From NCBI GenBank assembly GCA_015207365.1, contig JADEXA010000051.1, positions 1 through 54,718 of the forward strand: a stretch of DNA of 54,718 bases, in the 5' to 3' direction. A program made the position numbers and the translations under genes. This document shows, in pieces, positions 27,895-37,338 of the stretch. The stretch comes from Vacuolonema iberomarrocanum LEGE 07170. GTDB taxonomy: Bacteria; Cyanobacteriota; Cyanobacteriia; Elainellales; Elainellaceae. Positions within the stretch are counted from its first letter, which is position 1, and the number at the start of each line of letters is the position of its first letter. The notes below the pieces were generated by a model. It worked only from the letters and a program-made list of their open reading frames with translations. It was not told the DNA's origin and ran no database searches.

Positions 27895-29154
27895 ATGGGG
27901 CTTTATCGCGCGGGTTTGCTGGTGTTGCTGGGGATAGTGATGCCGCTGGCCGCAAGCTGTGGGGGGATGTCGCGTCCGGCGGCTCAGGCACAGTCGTCTC
28001 CTCCCGTCGAAGCGGGTGAGGAAATTGTGGCGGTGGAAACGGCGATCGCCCAAACCGCTGCCATCAAAACGGACAGGGAACTCACGGGAACCACGGAACC
28101 GATTCGTCAGGTATCATTGCGATCGCAAACGGAGGGGCAGTTAGTCAGTCTGGCTGTTGATGTGGGCGATCGTGTCAATCAGGGGCAATCGCTGGGACAG
28201 ATCGATGATCGGTTGCTCACCACCCAGGTGCAACAGGCCGAGGCCGAATTGGCGTCCCGGCGATCGGCGGTGGCAGAGGCACAGGCCGAAGTGAGCGATG
28301 TGCAGGCGCAGGTGGCTCAGTTGCAGGTGCAATTGCAGCAGGCGATCGCCGATGCCGATCGACTCCAGAACCTTGCGGATGAGGGAGCCGTCACCACGCA
28401 GCAAGCAGAGCAAGCGCAGACGGCCAGGCTAGCGGCGGAGCAAGCCGTGCGATCGACAGAAGAACGAGTGCGAACGCGCCAGCAAGCCGTTGCTGCTGCA
28501 CAAGCTCAAGTGACAGCCCAGCAAGCGACCCTAGCGGAAATACAGCAACGCCGTGCTTTTTCCGCACTCAATGCTCCTATTGGCGGAGCTGTGCTAGAAC
28601 GGCTGCGGCAGCCTGGAGATTTGGTGCGTCTGGGTGAAGAGATTTTGACTCTGGGTGATTTTCGCACGATCAAAGTTGTCGTTCCTGTATCGGAGCTAGA
28701 GCTGGCATTGGTGCAGGTGGGGCAGTCGGTTCCGGTACGCCTGGATGCCTTCCCCGATCGCACCTTTACGGGACGAGTTGAACGCATCGCCCCGGTTGCC
28801 GATACGGTTGCGCGTCTGGTTCCGGTCGAAATCCTTTTGCCCAACAACGAAGGGCTGATCACGGCGGGTTTGCTGGCACGCGCATCCTTCCAGGCATCTC
28901 CCAACCAAGTCATTGTTCCCGAACGGGCGCTGGATCTCGGCTCAGGGGAAGAGCCTGTGATGTTTGTGCTGCAACAGGCGGGAGAAACGGTGACCGTGCA
29001 TCAGCGGTCGGTGGAGGTGGGCGATCGCGCCCAAAGCGAAGTCGAAATCCTCAACGGCATCGAACCTGGAGAAACCATCATCGTCCGCAGCAGTGGCCCC
29101 CTCACCGATGGGCAAACCGTTCGCCTCAGCCTGCTTTCCGAAACAAACGAATGA
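27895..29154 (+). CDS. RND efflux periplasmic adaptor (HlyD/AcrA type), lipoprotein
   Basis: 419 residues from ATG 27895 (MGLYRAGLLVLLGIVMPLAA), preceded by AGGGGAAC; a TTG six codons upstream is less likely. The signal segment ends LAASC, giving a lipid-anchored periplasmic protein. Domains: lipoyl-like halves (VSLRSQTEGQLVSLAVDVGD and FSALNAPIGGAVLERLRQPG) flank a long Ala/Gln-rich coiled-coil hairpin (about 120-215), then beta-barrel and membrane-proximal domains. It joins an inner-membrane RND pump to the outer-membrane channel. The pump is the next gene, 178 bases on; no TolC-type gene is in the window. Substrate unknown. Confidence 0.92.
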   Translation: MGLYRAGLLVLLGIVMPLAASCGGMSRPAAQAQSSPPVEAGEEIVAVETAIAQTAAIKTDRELTGTTEPIRQVSLRSQTEGQLVSLAVDVGDRVNQGQSLGQIDDRLLTTQVQQAEAELASRRSAVAEAQAEVSDVQAQVAQLQVQLQQAIADADRLQNLADEGAVTTQQAEQAQTARLAAEQAVRSTEERVRTRQQAVAAAQAQVTAQQATLAEIQQRRAFSALNAPIGGAVLERLRQPGDLVRLGEEILTLGDFRTIKVVVPVSELELALVQVGQSVPVRLDAFPDRTFTGRVERIAPVADTVARLVPVEILLPNNEGLITAGLLARASFQASPNQVIVPERALDLGSGEEPVMFVLQQAGETVTVHQRSVEVGDRAQSEVEILNGIEPGETIIVRSSGPLTDGQTVRLSLLSETNE

Positions 29155-29188
29155 CGCAGGTCAAATCTTGGCCATTCGGCTCATCATG

Positions 29189-29213
29189 AACCACTAAGAC
29201 ACCAAGACACGAA
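29189..29213. repeat. Short ACCACTAAGACACCAAGACA motif
   Basis: A 25-base A/C-rich motif between adaptor and pump genes. From memory, such 'cacca-aagaca' strings recur in intergenic DNA of many cyanobacteria. There is only one copy in this window, so the repeat status rests on recall. Confidence 0.3.
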
Positions 29214-29332
29214 AATTGCCATCCTTCATTCATCTGCGTCGTCTACGTTCATCTTCGTTCATTCGCATGGCACATCTCGTTCCCACCTCACTCATCCCCT
29301 TATCCATCCATCCCCTCATCCACCCATCATCC

Positions 29333-32300
29333 ATGAGCATTAGCACCCTCGCGATTCGCCGCCACATCGGGACTCTCATGCTTGCCCTCACCGTTTTGAT
29401 ACTGGGCGTTTTCTTCCTCGTGCGCATTCCGGTGGATTTGCTGCCATCGATTACCTATCCCCGAATTGGGCTGCGGCTAGATGCACCGGGCGTTTCGCCC
29501 ACTGTGGCGGTGGATGAAATCACCCGTCCCCTAGAGCGAGCCATGGTGGCAACGGAAGGGCTGGAGCAAATTTTTTCCCAAACCCGAGAAGGCCGTATCA
29601 GCCTCGACCTGTACTTCCGTCCTGGTGAGGATATTAACCAGGCGCTGAATGATGCAACGGCTGCCCTGAACCGTGCCCGTAGCAGCTTGCCAGATGATAT
29701 TGACGAACCCCGACTGTTCAAGTTCGACCCGTCTCAGCTTCCGGTCTATGAATTTGCGCTGTCGTCTCAGTCTTTACAGGATGTGGATTTGCGGGTCTTT
29801 GCCGATGAGGAGTTGGCGCGGGAATTGACGGTGGTGCCGGGGGTAGCCGGGGTGGATGTGTCCGGTGGGGTGCGCGAAGAAGTGCAGGTCAACCTGGATT
29901 TGAACCGGATGCAGGCGTTGGGTGTTGGCGTATCCGATGTGCTGAATGCGCTGGAAGACCGCAACCAAGACACCGCAGGCGGACGGATCACCGGCAGCAA
30001 CGACGAAGTGCTAACGCGCACGGTCGGACGCTTTCAGGATGTGGCGGAAATCGAAAACCTGTCGTTTGAACCCAGGGGTAGCAGCGGCTTTGGTGCTGTG
30101 GAGGGCAGCACCACCCAGCGGATTTATTTGCGAGACTTTGCCCAGATTGTCGATGGTACCGAGGATCAGCGGGTACTGGTATCGCTGAATGGCAGACCAG
30201 CCGTCAAAGTGAGTGTGCAGAAGCAACCAGATACCAACACGGTGCGAGTGGTGGATGATGTGAAGCGCAGGATTGCCACCATGCAGGCAGCGGGTCTGTT
30301 TCCCGATGATCTGGAGATGACCATGACTCTGGATGAGTCGCAGTTCGTGCGCCAGTCGATTCGAAATGTGGCATCGGCTGGGCTGACGGGGGCGGTGCTG
30401 GCGGCGATCGCCGTTCTCTTTTTCCTCGGTTCGCTACGGCAAACCATCATCATCGTTCTGGCCATCCCCCTCGCCAGCCTCACGGCCATTTTGCTAATGG
30501 GCGTGTTTGACCTGTCGCTGAATGTGTTTAGCTTGGGCGGATTGGCGCTGGGCGTGGGAATTGTGCTGGACAATGCGATCGTGATGCTGGAAAACATTTC
30601 CAAGCGAATGTCTGAGCTAGCAGCGATTGGGTCTCGTCCTGATCATGGCAGCGGCAATGGTCATAGCAACGGCAACGGCGTTCATGGCAATGGACAGGAT
30701 GCTGGTAGGCAAAGTGGTGCGTTTGTTAGCGACATCGAACAACAGGAATCGTTGGCTGTGGCAACGGAGAGTAGCCGCGAGCTCGAATCAGCACTGCTCG
30801 CTTCGACCACCACAAACCTGGTCGCCGTGCTGCCCTTTTTGCTCATCGGTGGGTTCTTTGCCCTGCTGTTCAATCCACTGATTCTCACCATCAGCTTTGC
30901 GGTCGCGGCTTCGTTGGTTGTGGCGCTGACGGTTGTTCCCACGCTCACCTCTCGCCTGCTGTTGATTCCCCGAAGCAGTGGGGTGGGCAGTTGGTGGGTT
31001 ATTCGACAGTTTCGGCTGCGGCTCGAAGGCTTGACCCAGCGCTATACCCGCTTACTGGCTTGGGTTTTGCGGCAGCGGGTGCTGGCGATCGCCCTCACGT
31101 TCCTAGTTATGGGCGGCGGCAGCGTGGGGCTGGCAACCCAGTTGCCGCAAGAGATCCTGCCACGCATCAACACCGGACAGGCCAGTGTGTGGGTTCAGTT
31201 TCCTGCGGGCACCTCACTGGCAGAAAACCGCCAGGTGATGCAAGCGCTGGATGAAGTGCTGCTCCAACAACCGGAAGTGGCCTATGCCTTCACCACTTCT
31301 GGTGGTGGCTTATTTGCCAACATCACCAGCGTGAACCTGTTGCGGGGTAGCAGCACTATCACGCTCAAACCCGGCAGCGACTTGATGGGATTTGTGGAGC
31401 GGATGAACCAGGAACTCGCCCAGTTCAATCTGGTGGATACGCGCCTGCGGGTGTCGCCGCAAGCTGTGCGAGGGCTGATCGTCAACAACTCTCCAGTGCG
31501 CGGCGCTGATGTGGATATTGTGTTGCAAGGCCCCAGCGCTGCGGTGCTGCAGCAGGCAGGCGGGCAGGTGTTGGCGGCACTGGATGAGCAGGCAACCCTG
31601 GCGCGCTACCGCCCCGAAGCCGATCCGCCCCAAGCCGAGCTTCAGGTTCTCCCCGATTGGGAACGGTCAGAACGTCTGGGCTTGAGTGCGTTGGATATTG
31701 GTGAAACCGTAGAAGCGGCCATTCAAGGAACCGTCCCGACCCAGTTGCAGCGGGGCGATCGCCTGGTGGATATCCGCGTCCAGCTCGCCGACGCCCAAAT
31801 TCAGGATCCCGCTCAACTGGCCCAGCTCCCGCTATTTGCGCAAGATGGCCAATGGGTGCGCCTCAGCGATGTTTCCCGAATTGAAGAAGGACAGGCTCCC
31901 GGCGAAATCCAGCGCATCAATCAGCGGCAAGTGTTCATCCTTGAGGGCGACCTCGCCGAAGGCGCATCGTTGGGCGATGCCCTGGCGGAAATGGAGGCGA
32001 TCATTGGTCGCCTAGAGTTGCCCGATGGGGTCAGCCGCCTGCCCAGTGCAGCGGCGGAAACCAACCGCGCCGTTCAGCTTTCACTGCTCATTCTGGGTGG
32101 ACTTGCGGCCTTCTTGGTGTTTGTTGTCATGGCTGTGCAATATAACTCGTTGGTGGATCCGCTAGTCATTATGTTGACGGTTCCCCTGGCGGTTGCCGGC
32201 AGCATCTTGGGGCTGTTTCTCACCAACACGGCGCTGGGGGCTATGGTCGTCGTTGGCGCTGTGTTATTGATCGGCATCGTTGTGAATAATGCGATCGTGC

Positions 32301-32635
32301 TGGTGGAACGGGCCAACCAAGCCCGCGAGCAAGAGGGGTTAGATCATCGCTCTGCCATCCTCAAGGCGGCGTCCGAACGCCTGCGCCCCATCCTCATGAC
32401 GACCCTCACTACCGTCCTGGGACTCTTTCCCCTCGCCCTCGGCATCGGCGAAGGTTCTGAATTTCTGCAACCCCTCGGGGTGGTTGTCTTCTCTGGCTTA
32501 TCCGTCGCGACCTTCCTTACCCTTTTCCTAATTCCCTGTTTCTACACCCTCTTCCACGAAGATCTGCGCAAGGGTAATCGTCCCCTGCACTATTTCGAAT
32601 CAACCCACCGCTCTAGCACGCCTATTTCTCGCTAA
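29333..32635 (+). CDS. RND efflux pump, inner-membrane subunit (AcrB/HAE family)
   Basis: 1,100 residues from ATG 29333 (MSISTLAIRRHIGTLMLALT); an upstream in-frame ATG at 29216 would add 39 Ser/His/Pro-rich residues from a low-complexity CATCC leader and is rejected. Two six-helix halves, each with a large periplasmic loop, are evident; typical motifs are DLLPSITYPRIGLRL, GVAGVDVSGGVREE, GIVLDNAIVMLENI and GIVVNNAIVLVERAN. It uses proton influx to export small molecules with the upstream adaptor. A Gly/Asn/His-rich insert (about residues 432-465, SGNGHSNGNGVHGNGQ) interrupts a cytosolic loop after the fourth helix. Drug or metal specificity cannot be read from sequence. Confidence 0.93.
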   Translation: MSISTLAIRRHIGTLMLALTVLILGVFFLVRIPVDLLPSITYPRIGLRLDAPGVSPTVAVDEITRPLERAMVATEGLEQIFSQTREGRISLDLYFRPGEDINQALNDATAALNRARSSLPDDIDEPRLFKFDPSQLPVYEFALSSQSLQDVDLRVFADEELARELTVVPGVAGVDVSGGVREEVQVNLDLNRMQALGVGVSDVLNALEDRNQDTAGGRITGSNDEVLTRTVGRFQDVAEIENLSFEPRGSSGFGAVEGSTTQRIYLRDFAQIVDGTEDQRVLVSLNGRPAVKVSVQKQPDTNTVRVVDDVKRRIATMQAAGLFPDDLEMTMTLDESQFVRQSIRNVASAGLTGAVLAAIAVLFFLGSLRQTIIIVLAIPLASLTAILLMGVFDLSLNVFSLGGLALGVGIVLDNAIVMLENISKRMSELAAIGSRPDHGSGNGHSNGNGVHGNGQDAGRQSGAFVSDIEQQESLAVATESSRELESALLASTTTNLVAVLPFLLIGGFFALLFNPLILTISFAVAASLVVALTVVPTLTSRLLLIPRSSGVGSWWVIRQFRLRLEGLTQRYTRLLAWVLRQRVLAIALTFLVMGGGSVGLATQLPQEILPRINTGQASVWVQFPAGTSLAENRQVMQALDEVLLQQPEVAYAFTTSGGGLFANITSVNLLRGSSTITLKPGSDLMGFVERMNQELAQFNLVDTRLRVSPQAVRGLIVNNSPVRGADVDIVLQGPSAAVLQQAGGQVLAALDEQATLARYRPEADPPQAELQVLPDWERSERLGLSALDIGETVEAAIQGTVPTQLQRGDRLVDIRVQLADAQIQDPAQLAQLPLFAQDGQWVRLSDVSRIEEGQAPGEIQRINQRQVFILEGDLAEGASLGDALAEMEAIIGRLELPDGVSRLPSAAAETNRAVQLSLLILGGLAAFLVFVVMAVQYNSLVDPLVIMLTVPLAVAGSILGLFLTNTALGAMVVVGAVLLIGIVVNNAIVLVERANQAREQEGLDHRSAILKAASERLRPILMTTLTTVLGLFPLALGIGEGSEFLQPLGVVVFSGLSVATFLTLFLIPCFYTLFHEDLRKGNRPLHYFESTHRSSTPISR

Positions 32636-32871
32636 GCGCAAACATAAGCAGCGATCGCTTTCGAAGTCAGAGAGGATAAAATCTCGGCCTACCGAGAATA
32701 CCTGAGCGTTATCTTTCAGTTTGGCCAATAGATTCAGGTGAATTTCAGTGCTTCGGCTAGACAGCCACACATTTTAGACGTCGTCATAGAAAAATTTAAC
32801 AATCCGATATTTTTGCTCGATCACTTGTAGCTTACGCTTACGAGTACTGCTAGCTGCGCGGGAGTCATTTC

Positions 32872-34173
32872 ATGACCGAATCTACAGAAAACTATCCCGT
32901 ACAGATCGAATCTGCTGTTCATGATGAGAGCCTGGAATCTGCAGGGCTGCAAGCGAATGGTGAGGCACCAAATGCTCTAGATTGTGAGCAGCGGATTGCG
33001 GCGATCGCTAGCACCATCGAAAGCAATGTGCATCAGGTCTCTGCCTCCCATGCCTTTGAACTCGCTCAGATGTTTGAACTGCTGGGGCAAGTTTCAGCGA
33101 TCGACGATGAGCAAACCCGTTATCGACTCCTACAACTGATGGAAACTTCGGTCGCAGTTCTGTCCAAATCTTCAAACAGCGATGACGACCTGACGCGCAA
33201 AGCACCTGCACTTGTCTTTGCGGAAGAAATCCGTAAAAAAGTGGATATTCAGTCCCGCAACTACCCCAATCCATTTACCAGCTTGTTCCGCCAATATCGC
33301 AGCCTGGAAGATCGATTGCTATCGGGGATCGTTTGGTTCTTCTCTTTCTTTTTCGTGTTGCCGGGATCGGTCATTCTAGGGTTGCTCATTTTTTCGCAAA
33401 CCCCCGATCAAGTTTTGCGCGAACAGCAAGCGGCCTTGGAAGAGCAGGTAAGCCAGCTTGAAGCAAGACAGGAATCTTTACGCTCAACGCTGCAGCAAGC
33501 GCAGGAGCAGTTCGACAACGTCCTTCCCTCGCCCCCAAAAGATCCGGCAAATACCAGGGAACTGACCCTAGAACCCGAAGAGCTCATTCAACTTCAGGCG
33601 CTTCGACAAACCATTGATGCGAATTTGACCCTAACGCAAGACGATCCGGTTCTTGATGATCCGACGACGGATGGTGATGCTTTGTCTGCACCGCCTGAAA
33701 CCGTCTCAGCGTCTGAACAGGCTGACAATGATGCATCCGCTGAACTCGTACCCGGTTTCCTCGAAAGCTTGGGGATCAAATCGGAAGACTTCTTTCAAAC
33801 CGATCTGTTCCTTGGGTTGGTCGCCATTACCATGGGCGCTTTGGGAAGTTGCGTGAGCGTCATTACCAGCTCAGAAAAGTTTTTGAATCGCACCCGATCC
33901 CAGAAAATTGATCCCTTCTACATTGGCTTCTTCCGCCCGTTTGTAGGGATGGCGTTTGCCATCTTCATTGTGGCGCTCTTGGAGTCCGGCATTTTTGGCA
34001 GCATCCTGAACATTTCCTCCCAAAACAACACTAATCCCGGAACGCGCAAGGTCTATCTGTTTGCGGCGATCGCCTTCATTGCTGGGTTCAGCGAACGGTT
34101 TGCCCCGGGCATTGCCGATCAAATTTCTAGCCGCACAGGTTCCTCAGAAAAAACATCTTCTTCTGATAACTGA
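32872..34173 (+). CDS. Hypothetical membrane protein with coiled coil
   Basis: 433 residues, no family recognised. A soluble head of about 140 residues is partly helical; a membrane helix lies at about 150-175 (SGIVWFFSFFFVLPGSVILG); a coiled coil at about 178-218 (LREQQAALEEQVSQLEARQE); an acidic Pro/Asp linker at about 220-290; then three more hydrophobic helices at about 310-332, 352-377 and 394-410. The tail is Ser-rich. The layout suggests a membrane-anchored assembly or sensing protein. ATG 32872 follows GGGAGTCATTTC, a plausible ribosome site. It stands alone between the RND pump and a repeat-rich gap. Confidence 0.8.
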   Translation: MTESTENYPVQIESAVHDESLESAGLQANGEAPNALDCEQRIAAIASTIESNVHQVSASHAFELAQMFELLGQVSAIDDEQTRYRLLQLMETSVAVLSKSSNSDDDLTRKAPALVFAEEIRKKVDIQSRNYPNPFTSLFRQYRSLEDRLLSGIVWFFSFFFVLPGSVILGLLIFSQTPDQVLREQQAALEEQVSQLEARQESLRSTLQQAQEQFDNVLPSPPKDPANTRELTLEPEELIQLQALRQTIDANLTLTQDDPVLDDPTTDGDALSAPPETVSASEQADNDASAELVPGFLESLGIKSEDFFQTDLFLGLVAITMGALGSCVSVITSSEKFLNRTRSQKIDPFYIGFFRPFVGMAFAIFIVALLESGIFGSILNISSQNNTNPGTRKVYLFAAIAFIAGFSERFAPGIADQISSRTGSSEKTSSSDN

Positions 34174-34371
34174 GACATGTGACCAAAAAGGCTGGCGAGA
34201 TATTTTGATCCCAATTCATTAAGAATCCACTCGAGAAGGTTTCAAAACCGGATCGGGAGTGGGTTCGAGTGCATTCCAGTTTTGCAAGTTTTCCCTTATC
34301 TCCCAGTGCCTTCTCCCAGCAAGGTAGAAGAGACGACGAGTTCAGATTCCCTCTCCCGCTCTGGGCTACTA

Positions 34372-34474
34372 ATATCAAATCCGGTTGAAGAACCCCGATA
34401 TTGTTTGTGGTCGCTGCTTTGCAGCGACCACAAACAATATCGGGGTTTTACGGCTATTTAACCGGGCTTGATAT
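34372..34474. repeat. Palindromic repeat family 1, copy B (complete)
   Basis: The ends are ATATCAAATCCGG and CCGGGCTTGATAT. The core is a perfect 27-bp stem, arms 34391-34417 and 34421-34447, loop TTT, with tip GTTTGTGGTCGCTGC. The same positions differ in copies C and F, with both arms changed together. It lies about 200 bases after the hypothetical membrane protein gene. Confidence 0.9.
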
Positions 34475-34475
34475 A

Positions 34476-34655
34476 AGTACACAGATCTGGACTTTTTCAT
34501 AAATCCCTGAACGATCCTCCTAAATCCCCCTTAAAAAGGAGGATCTTGGCTTCTGGCTTCGCTTGTAATGCTCATAAGCAACCCATTTCCCCCCTTTTTA
34601 AGGGGGGTAGGGGGGATCAAGCACCAAACTTAGCTTCTGTAGGATTGTGTGTACT
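34476..34655. repeat. Composite repeat with AGTACACA ends
   Basis: It abuts copy B. The ends AGTACACA and TGTGTACT are inverted. Inside are a CCTCCT...AGGAGG stem (near 34517-34544) and CCCCCCTTTTTAAGGGGGG (near 34590). The latter string is, from memory, common in cyanobacterial intergenic DNA. No gene is supported in 34174-34698. Confidence 0.55.
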
Positions 34656-34698
34656 GAGTAGCCCGCTCTGGGAGGGGGATATAGGGTAAGGGCAACAC

Positions 34699-34935
34699 TT
34701 AGACGGATGCAACATGGCTGTATGCAGCCATTTGCGAATCTGCATCGGGGCCTACGTGACGCATAATTTCCTGATGGTAGAGATAGTGATCCAAGACTTT
34801 TCGTGCTTCATGTTCGTTGGCAAACCGAAGCTTGATCTTGTAGAGGAACGGCAATTCCCGATTATTTGACATGGGGGCAGGTTCCCAGATCTTTAACAAC
34901 CAGTCCGTTCCGGTATTTGTGATGGTGTATTTCAT
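34699..34935 (-). CDS. Small hypothetical protein, 78 aa
   Basis: From ATG 34935 the protein begins MKYTITNTGTDWLLKIWEPA and contains RFANEHEARKVLDHYLYHQE. It is hydrophilic, mixed alpha/beta, with no signal peptide. CCAGG lies 5-9 bases upstream as a weak ribosome site, and five more in-frame codons extend to an ATG at 34950. Family not recognised. The regular composition and clean boundaries argue for a real gene, but there is no supporting context. Confidence 0.6.
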   Translation of the reverse strand: MKYTITNTGTDWLLKIWEPAPMSNNRELPFLYKIKLRFANEHEARKVLDHYLYHQEIMRHVGPDADSQMAAYSHVASV

Positions 34936-35313
34936 AAACCTGGCTTGCAAAAAACAGAATTGCAGAGGGCTGTTCTATCCTCAATTCCTACAACCAAAGC
35001 TTTAATCCGGCAGCAATGAGCAAACCAGATGCTTAGCCTGAGTGCAGAGCGCTGAAAGATAAAACGATAATGAATGCGCCGAGCAATGGAGGCCTCTGTT
35101 TTATCGTTGACCTTGCTCTAAGGGGGAGTAATTGAAACAAAGACAACTGTCCATCAAACAATTCACAAACATACCTGAGAATTTCAGATAGTTTCTAAAT
35201 TTTGATGAATGACCCGGTAGATGAATGGTAAAGATGATGACACAGTGACAGCGACTAAACCCTGTACTGACTCTATGATGCTGACTCTATGATGCGCCAA
35301 TTGGCTCCATACA
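34936..35313. other. Gap between hemB and the small hypothetical gene
   Basis: 378 bases with no gene. GATAAAAC near 35058 and GTTTTATC near 35098 could pair over about 40 bases. A 14-bp tandem duplication, TGACTCTATGATGC, occupies 35268-35295, just past the hemB stop. No promoter is called. Confidence 0.5.
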
Positions 35314-36300
35314 TTAAGATGTCTGCAACCAACGGGCGGCATCTTTTGCGTGGTACGTCAGAACCAAATCAGCCCCTGCTCGCTTGAAGCCTGTAAGCGT
35401 CTCTAGAACCACGCGCTCCTCATCTATCCAACCGTTGAGGGCAGATGCTTTGACCATCGCATACTCGCCAGATACGTTGTAGGCGGCAACAGGTAGATGC
35501 GTTGCCTGCTTCACACGCCAAATAATGTCCATATAGGCGAGGGCAGGCTTCACCATGAGCATATCGGCTCCTTCTAAAATGTCAAGCTCAATTTCTTTGA
35601 GCGCTTCTTTTCCGTTGCCAGGATCCATCTGGTAAGTACGGCGATCGCCAAACTGAGGTGATGAATCTGCTGCATCCCTGAAGGGGCCATAGTAGGACGA
35701 GGAATATTTCGCGGCGTAGGACATGATGGGAATGTCTTCGAAGCCATTCTCATCGAGTCCTGAACGAATCGCACCGACAAAGCCATCCATCATTCCCGAA
35801 GGAGCAATGATATCGGCTCCGGCTTGCGCCTGAGAAACTGCTGTTTTCTTCAGCAGCTCCAGGGTGGGATCGTTGAGCACCCGTCCACTTAAGTCCCCAA
35901 CTTCAAGATACCCACAATGTCCGTGAGAAGTATATTCACAAAGACAGGTATCTACCATCACGATCAGATCGGGGACAGCTTTTTTCACGGCTTCCGTCGC
36001 TTTTTGAACGATGCCGCAGTCGTGCCATGCTCCAGTTGCCTCGGTATCTTTATCTTCGGGAATCCCAAACAGGATGATGGAAGGAATCCCCAAGTCGTAG
36101 GTTTCTTTAGCTTCTTCTACGATCTTATCGACCGATAGTTGGTAGACCCCTGGCATCGATCGCACTTCATTGGCAACCCCCGTTCCGGGTACGGCAAACA
36201 GCGGGTAGATCAAATCGCTGGTGGTTAGCACGGTTTCGCGCACCATGCGACGCAACTGAGGATGACTGCGGAGACGACGGGGACGATGAACTGGAAACAT
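35314..36300 (-). CDS. hemB: Porphobilinogen synthase (delta-aminolevulinate dehydratase)
   Basis: 328 residues, normal length. It condenses two 5-aminolevulinate molecules to porphobilinogen in tetrapyrrole (heme, chlorophyll, bilin) synthesis. It begins MFPVHRPRRLRSHPQLRRMV; the cysteine-rich metal site VDTCLCEYTSHGHCG, the active-site lysine in DMLMVKPALAYMD, and DIIAPSGMMDGFVGAIR are intact. The three cysteines point to a zinc-type active site. ATG 36300. The leader carries a perfect 13-bp hairpin at 36318-36350. cobA and sirB follow upstream on the same strand, making a tetrapyrrole neighbourhood, but repeats separate the genes, so separate transcripts are possible. Confidence 0.97.
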   Translation of the reverse strand: MFPVHRPRRLRSHPQLRRMVRETVLTTSDLIYPLFAVPGTGVANEVRSMPGVYQLSVDKIVEEAKETYDLGIPSIILFGIPEDKDTEATGAWHDCGIVQKATEAVKKAVPDLIVMVDTCLCEYTSHGHCGYLEVGDLSGRVLNDPTLELLKKTAVSQAQAGADIIAPSGMMDGFVGAIRSGLDENGFEDIPIMSYAAKYSSSYYGPFRDAADSSPQFGDRRTYQMDPGNGKEALKEIELDILEGADMLMVKPALAYMDIIWRVKQATHLPVAAYNVSGEYAMVKASALNGWIDEERVVLETLTGFKRAGADLVLTYHAKDAARWLQTS

Positions 36301-36317
36301 GGCACCAAGAATAAACT

Positions 36318-36350
36318 CGTATTAACAAAGTCTAAGGCTTTGTTAATACG
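36318..36350 (-). promoter_or_regulatory. Hairpin in the hemB leader
   Basis: Perfect 13-bp stem CGTATTAACAAAG/CTTTGTTAATACG with a 7-base loop, 18-50 bases upstream of the hemB start. It could be an operator or a leader RNA structure. The sequence matches no regulator site that I recognise. Confidence 0.45.
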
Positions 36351-36440
36351 AAACTGACAATCGGACGTTACGTTCTGTGAAATGTCGTCAAGAATATAAG
36401 TCTCTAGTTACATTCCGTTAGGCTGAAGGCGTTGGGATCC

Positions 36441-36541
36441 GTACCCAGTCTCTGACAACTAAACCCCGATCCGTTTTTGAAGCCCTCGCAGCACGAGGGC
36501 TTCAAAAACGGATCGGTTATGGGTTCTGAGCGAATGGGTAT
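36441..36541. repeat. Palindromic repeat family 3, copy 1
   Basis: A 101-base inverted repeat. Core: perfect 21-bp stem, arms 36468-36488 and 36494-36514 (GATCCGTTTTTGAAGCCCTC...). Flanks: GTACCCAGTC on the left and GAATGGGTAT on the right, which are inverted and similar to the ends of the copy at 43301-43399. The right end abuts the TAA stop (36541-36543, minus) of cobA. Confidence 0.75.
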
Positions 36542-37338
36542 TAGTCTGGCGACATGATAGAAAGCGATTCAGGGCGACAGTCAGCCAGAATTTCATGCAA
36601 AGAAACAATGGAACCGATAACGGCGATCGCCGGGGCTTCAAAGCCAGTCGCTTCCACTTGCTGGGCAATATGGCCTAGCGTTCCTACCAGTTCTTCCTGG
36701 TTAGAACGGGTACCCCACCGAACCAAGGCCACGGGCGTCTCTGCTGGCAACCCTCCTGCCTGCAACTCCTGGGAGATATGCACCAGGTTGTGGATGCCCA
36801 TGTAAACGACGATAGTTTCGCTACCCTGGGCGATCGCCCGCCAGTTGACCTGGGGACGATATTTACCCGATGCTTCGTGCCCTGTCACAAACGTCACGGA
36901 AGAGCTATAGGCTCGATGGGTGAGGGGAATGCCAGCATAGGCAGGAGCTGCGATCCCCGCCGTGATCCCCGGCACCACTTCCACGGGAATTTTTGCCTGC
37001 TGCAAATCCTGCATTTCTTCGCCGCCCCGTCCAAATACAAAGGGATCGCCGCCCTTCAGCCGCACAATGATCGCATGGGTTTTTGCTTTTTCAATGAGCA
37101 GTTGGGTGGTGTCGCGTTGCACCATCGAGTGCCGTCCCCGGCGCTTGCCAGCATTGATTTGCTCGGCTCGGGGATTGCACATCGCCAAGATTTCGGGACT
37201 CACCAGGGCGTCATAAACGACGACATCCGCATGCTCTAGCAGGGTTTTGCCTTTGAGGGTAAACAGGCCGGGATCACCTGGCCCGGCCCCAACTAAGTAA
37301 ACCTTGCCGACTACGGGAGTACCCATTGTGTTCTGCAT
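36541..37338 (-). CDS. cobA: Uroporphyrinogen-III C-methyltransferase
   Basis: 265 residues. It transfers two methyl groups from SAM to uroporphyrinogen III to give precorrin-2, the branch to siroheme and cobalamin. Motifs: KVYLVGAGPGDPGLFTLKGK at the start, VRLKGGDPFVFGRGGEE (SAM site), GITAGIAAPAYAGIPLTHR, and VALVRWGTRSNQEELVGTL. I chose ATG 37338 with AAGGATCC upstream; a TTG one codon earlier is possible. There is no HemD or CysG fusion. It lies between sirB and hemB; sirB acts two steps later in siroheme synthesis. The stop codon coincides with the end of a palindromic repeat. Confidence 0.96.
   Translation of the reverse strand: MQNTMGTPVVGKVYLVGAGPGDPGLFTLKGKTLLEHADVVVYDALVSPEILAMCNPRAEQINAGKRRGRHSMVQRDTTQLLIEKAKTHAIIVRLKGGDPFVFGRGGEEMQDLQQAKIPVEVVPGITAGIAAPAYAGIPLTHRAYSSSVTFVTGHEASGKYRPQVNWRAIAQGSETIVVYMGIHNLVHISQELQAGGLPAETPVALVRWGTRSNQEELVGTLGHIAQQVEATGFEAPAIAVIGSIVSLHEILADCRPESLSIMSPD

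Noticed and set aside
27895..32635. Heavy-metal efflux (CusAB-type) assignment
   Set aside because: No methionine or metal-site motif specific to that subfamily was found; substrate left open.
34936..35313. Riboswitch near tetrapyrrole genes
   Set aside because: No cobalamin-type B12 box or other known riboswitch core is visible in the hemB, cobA or sirB gaps.
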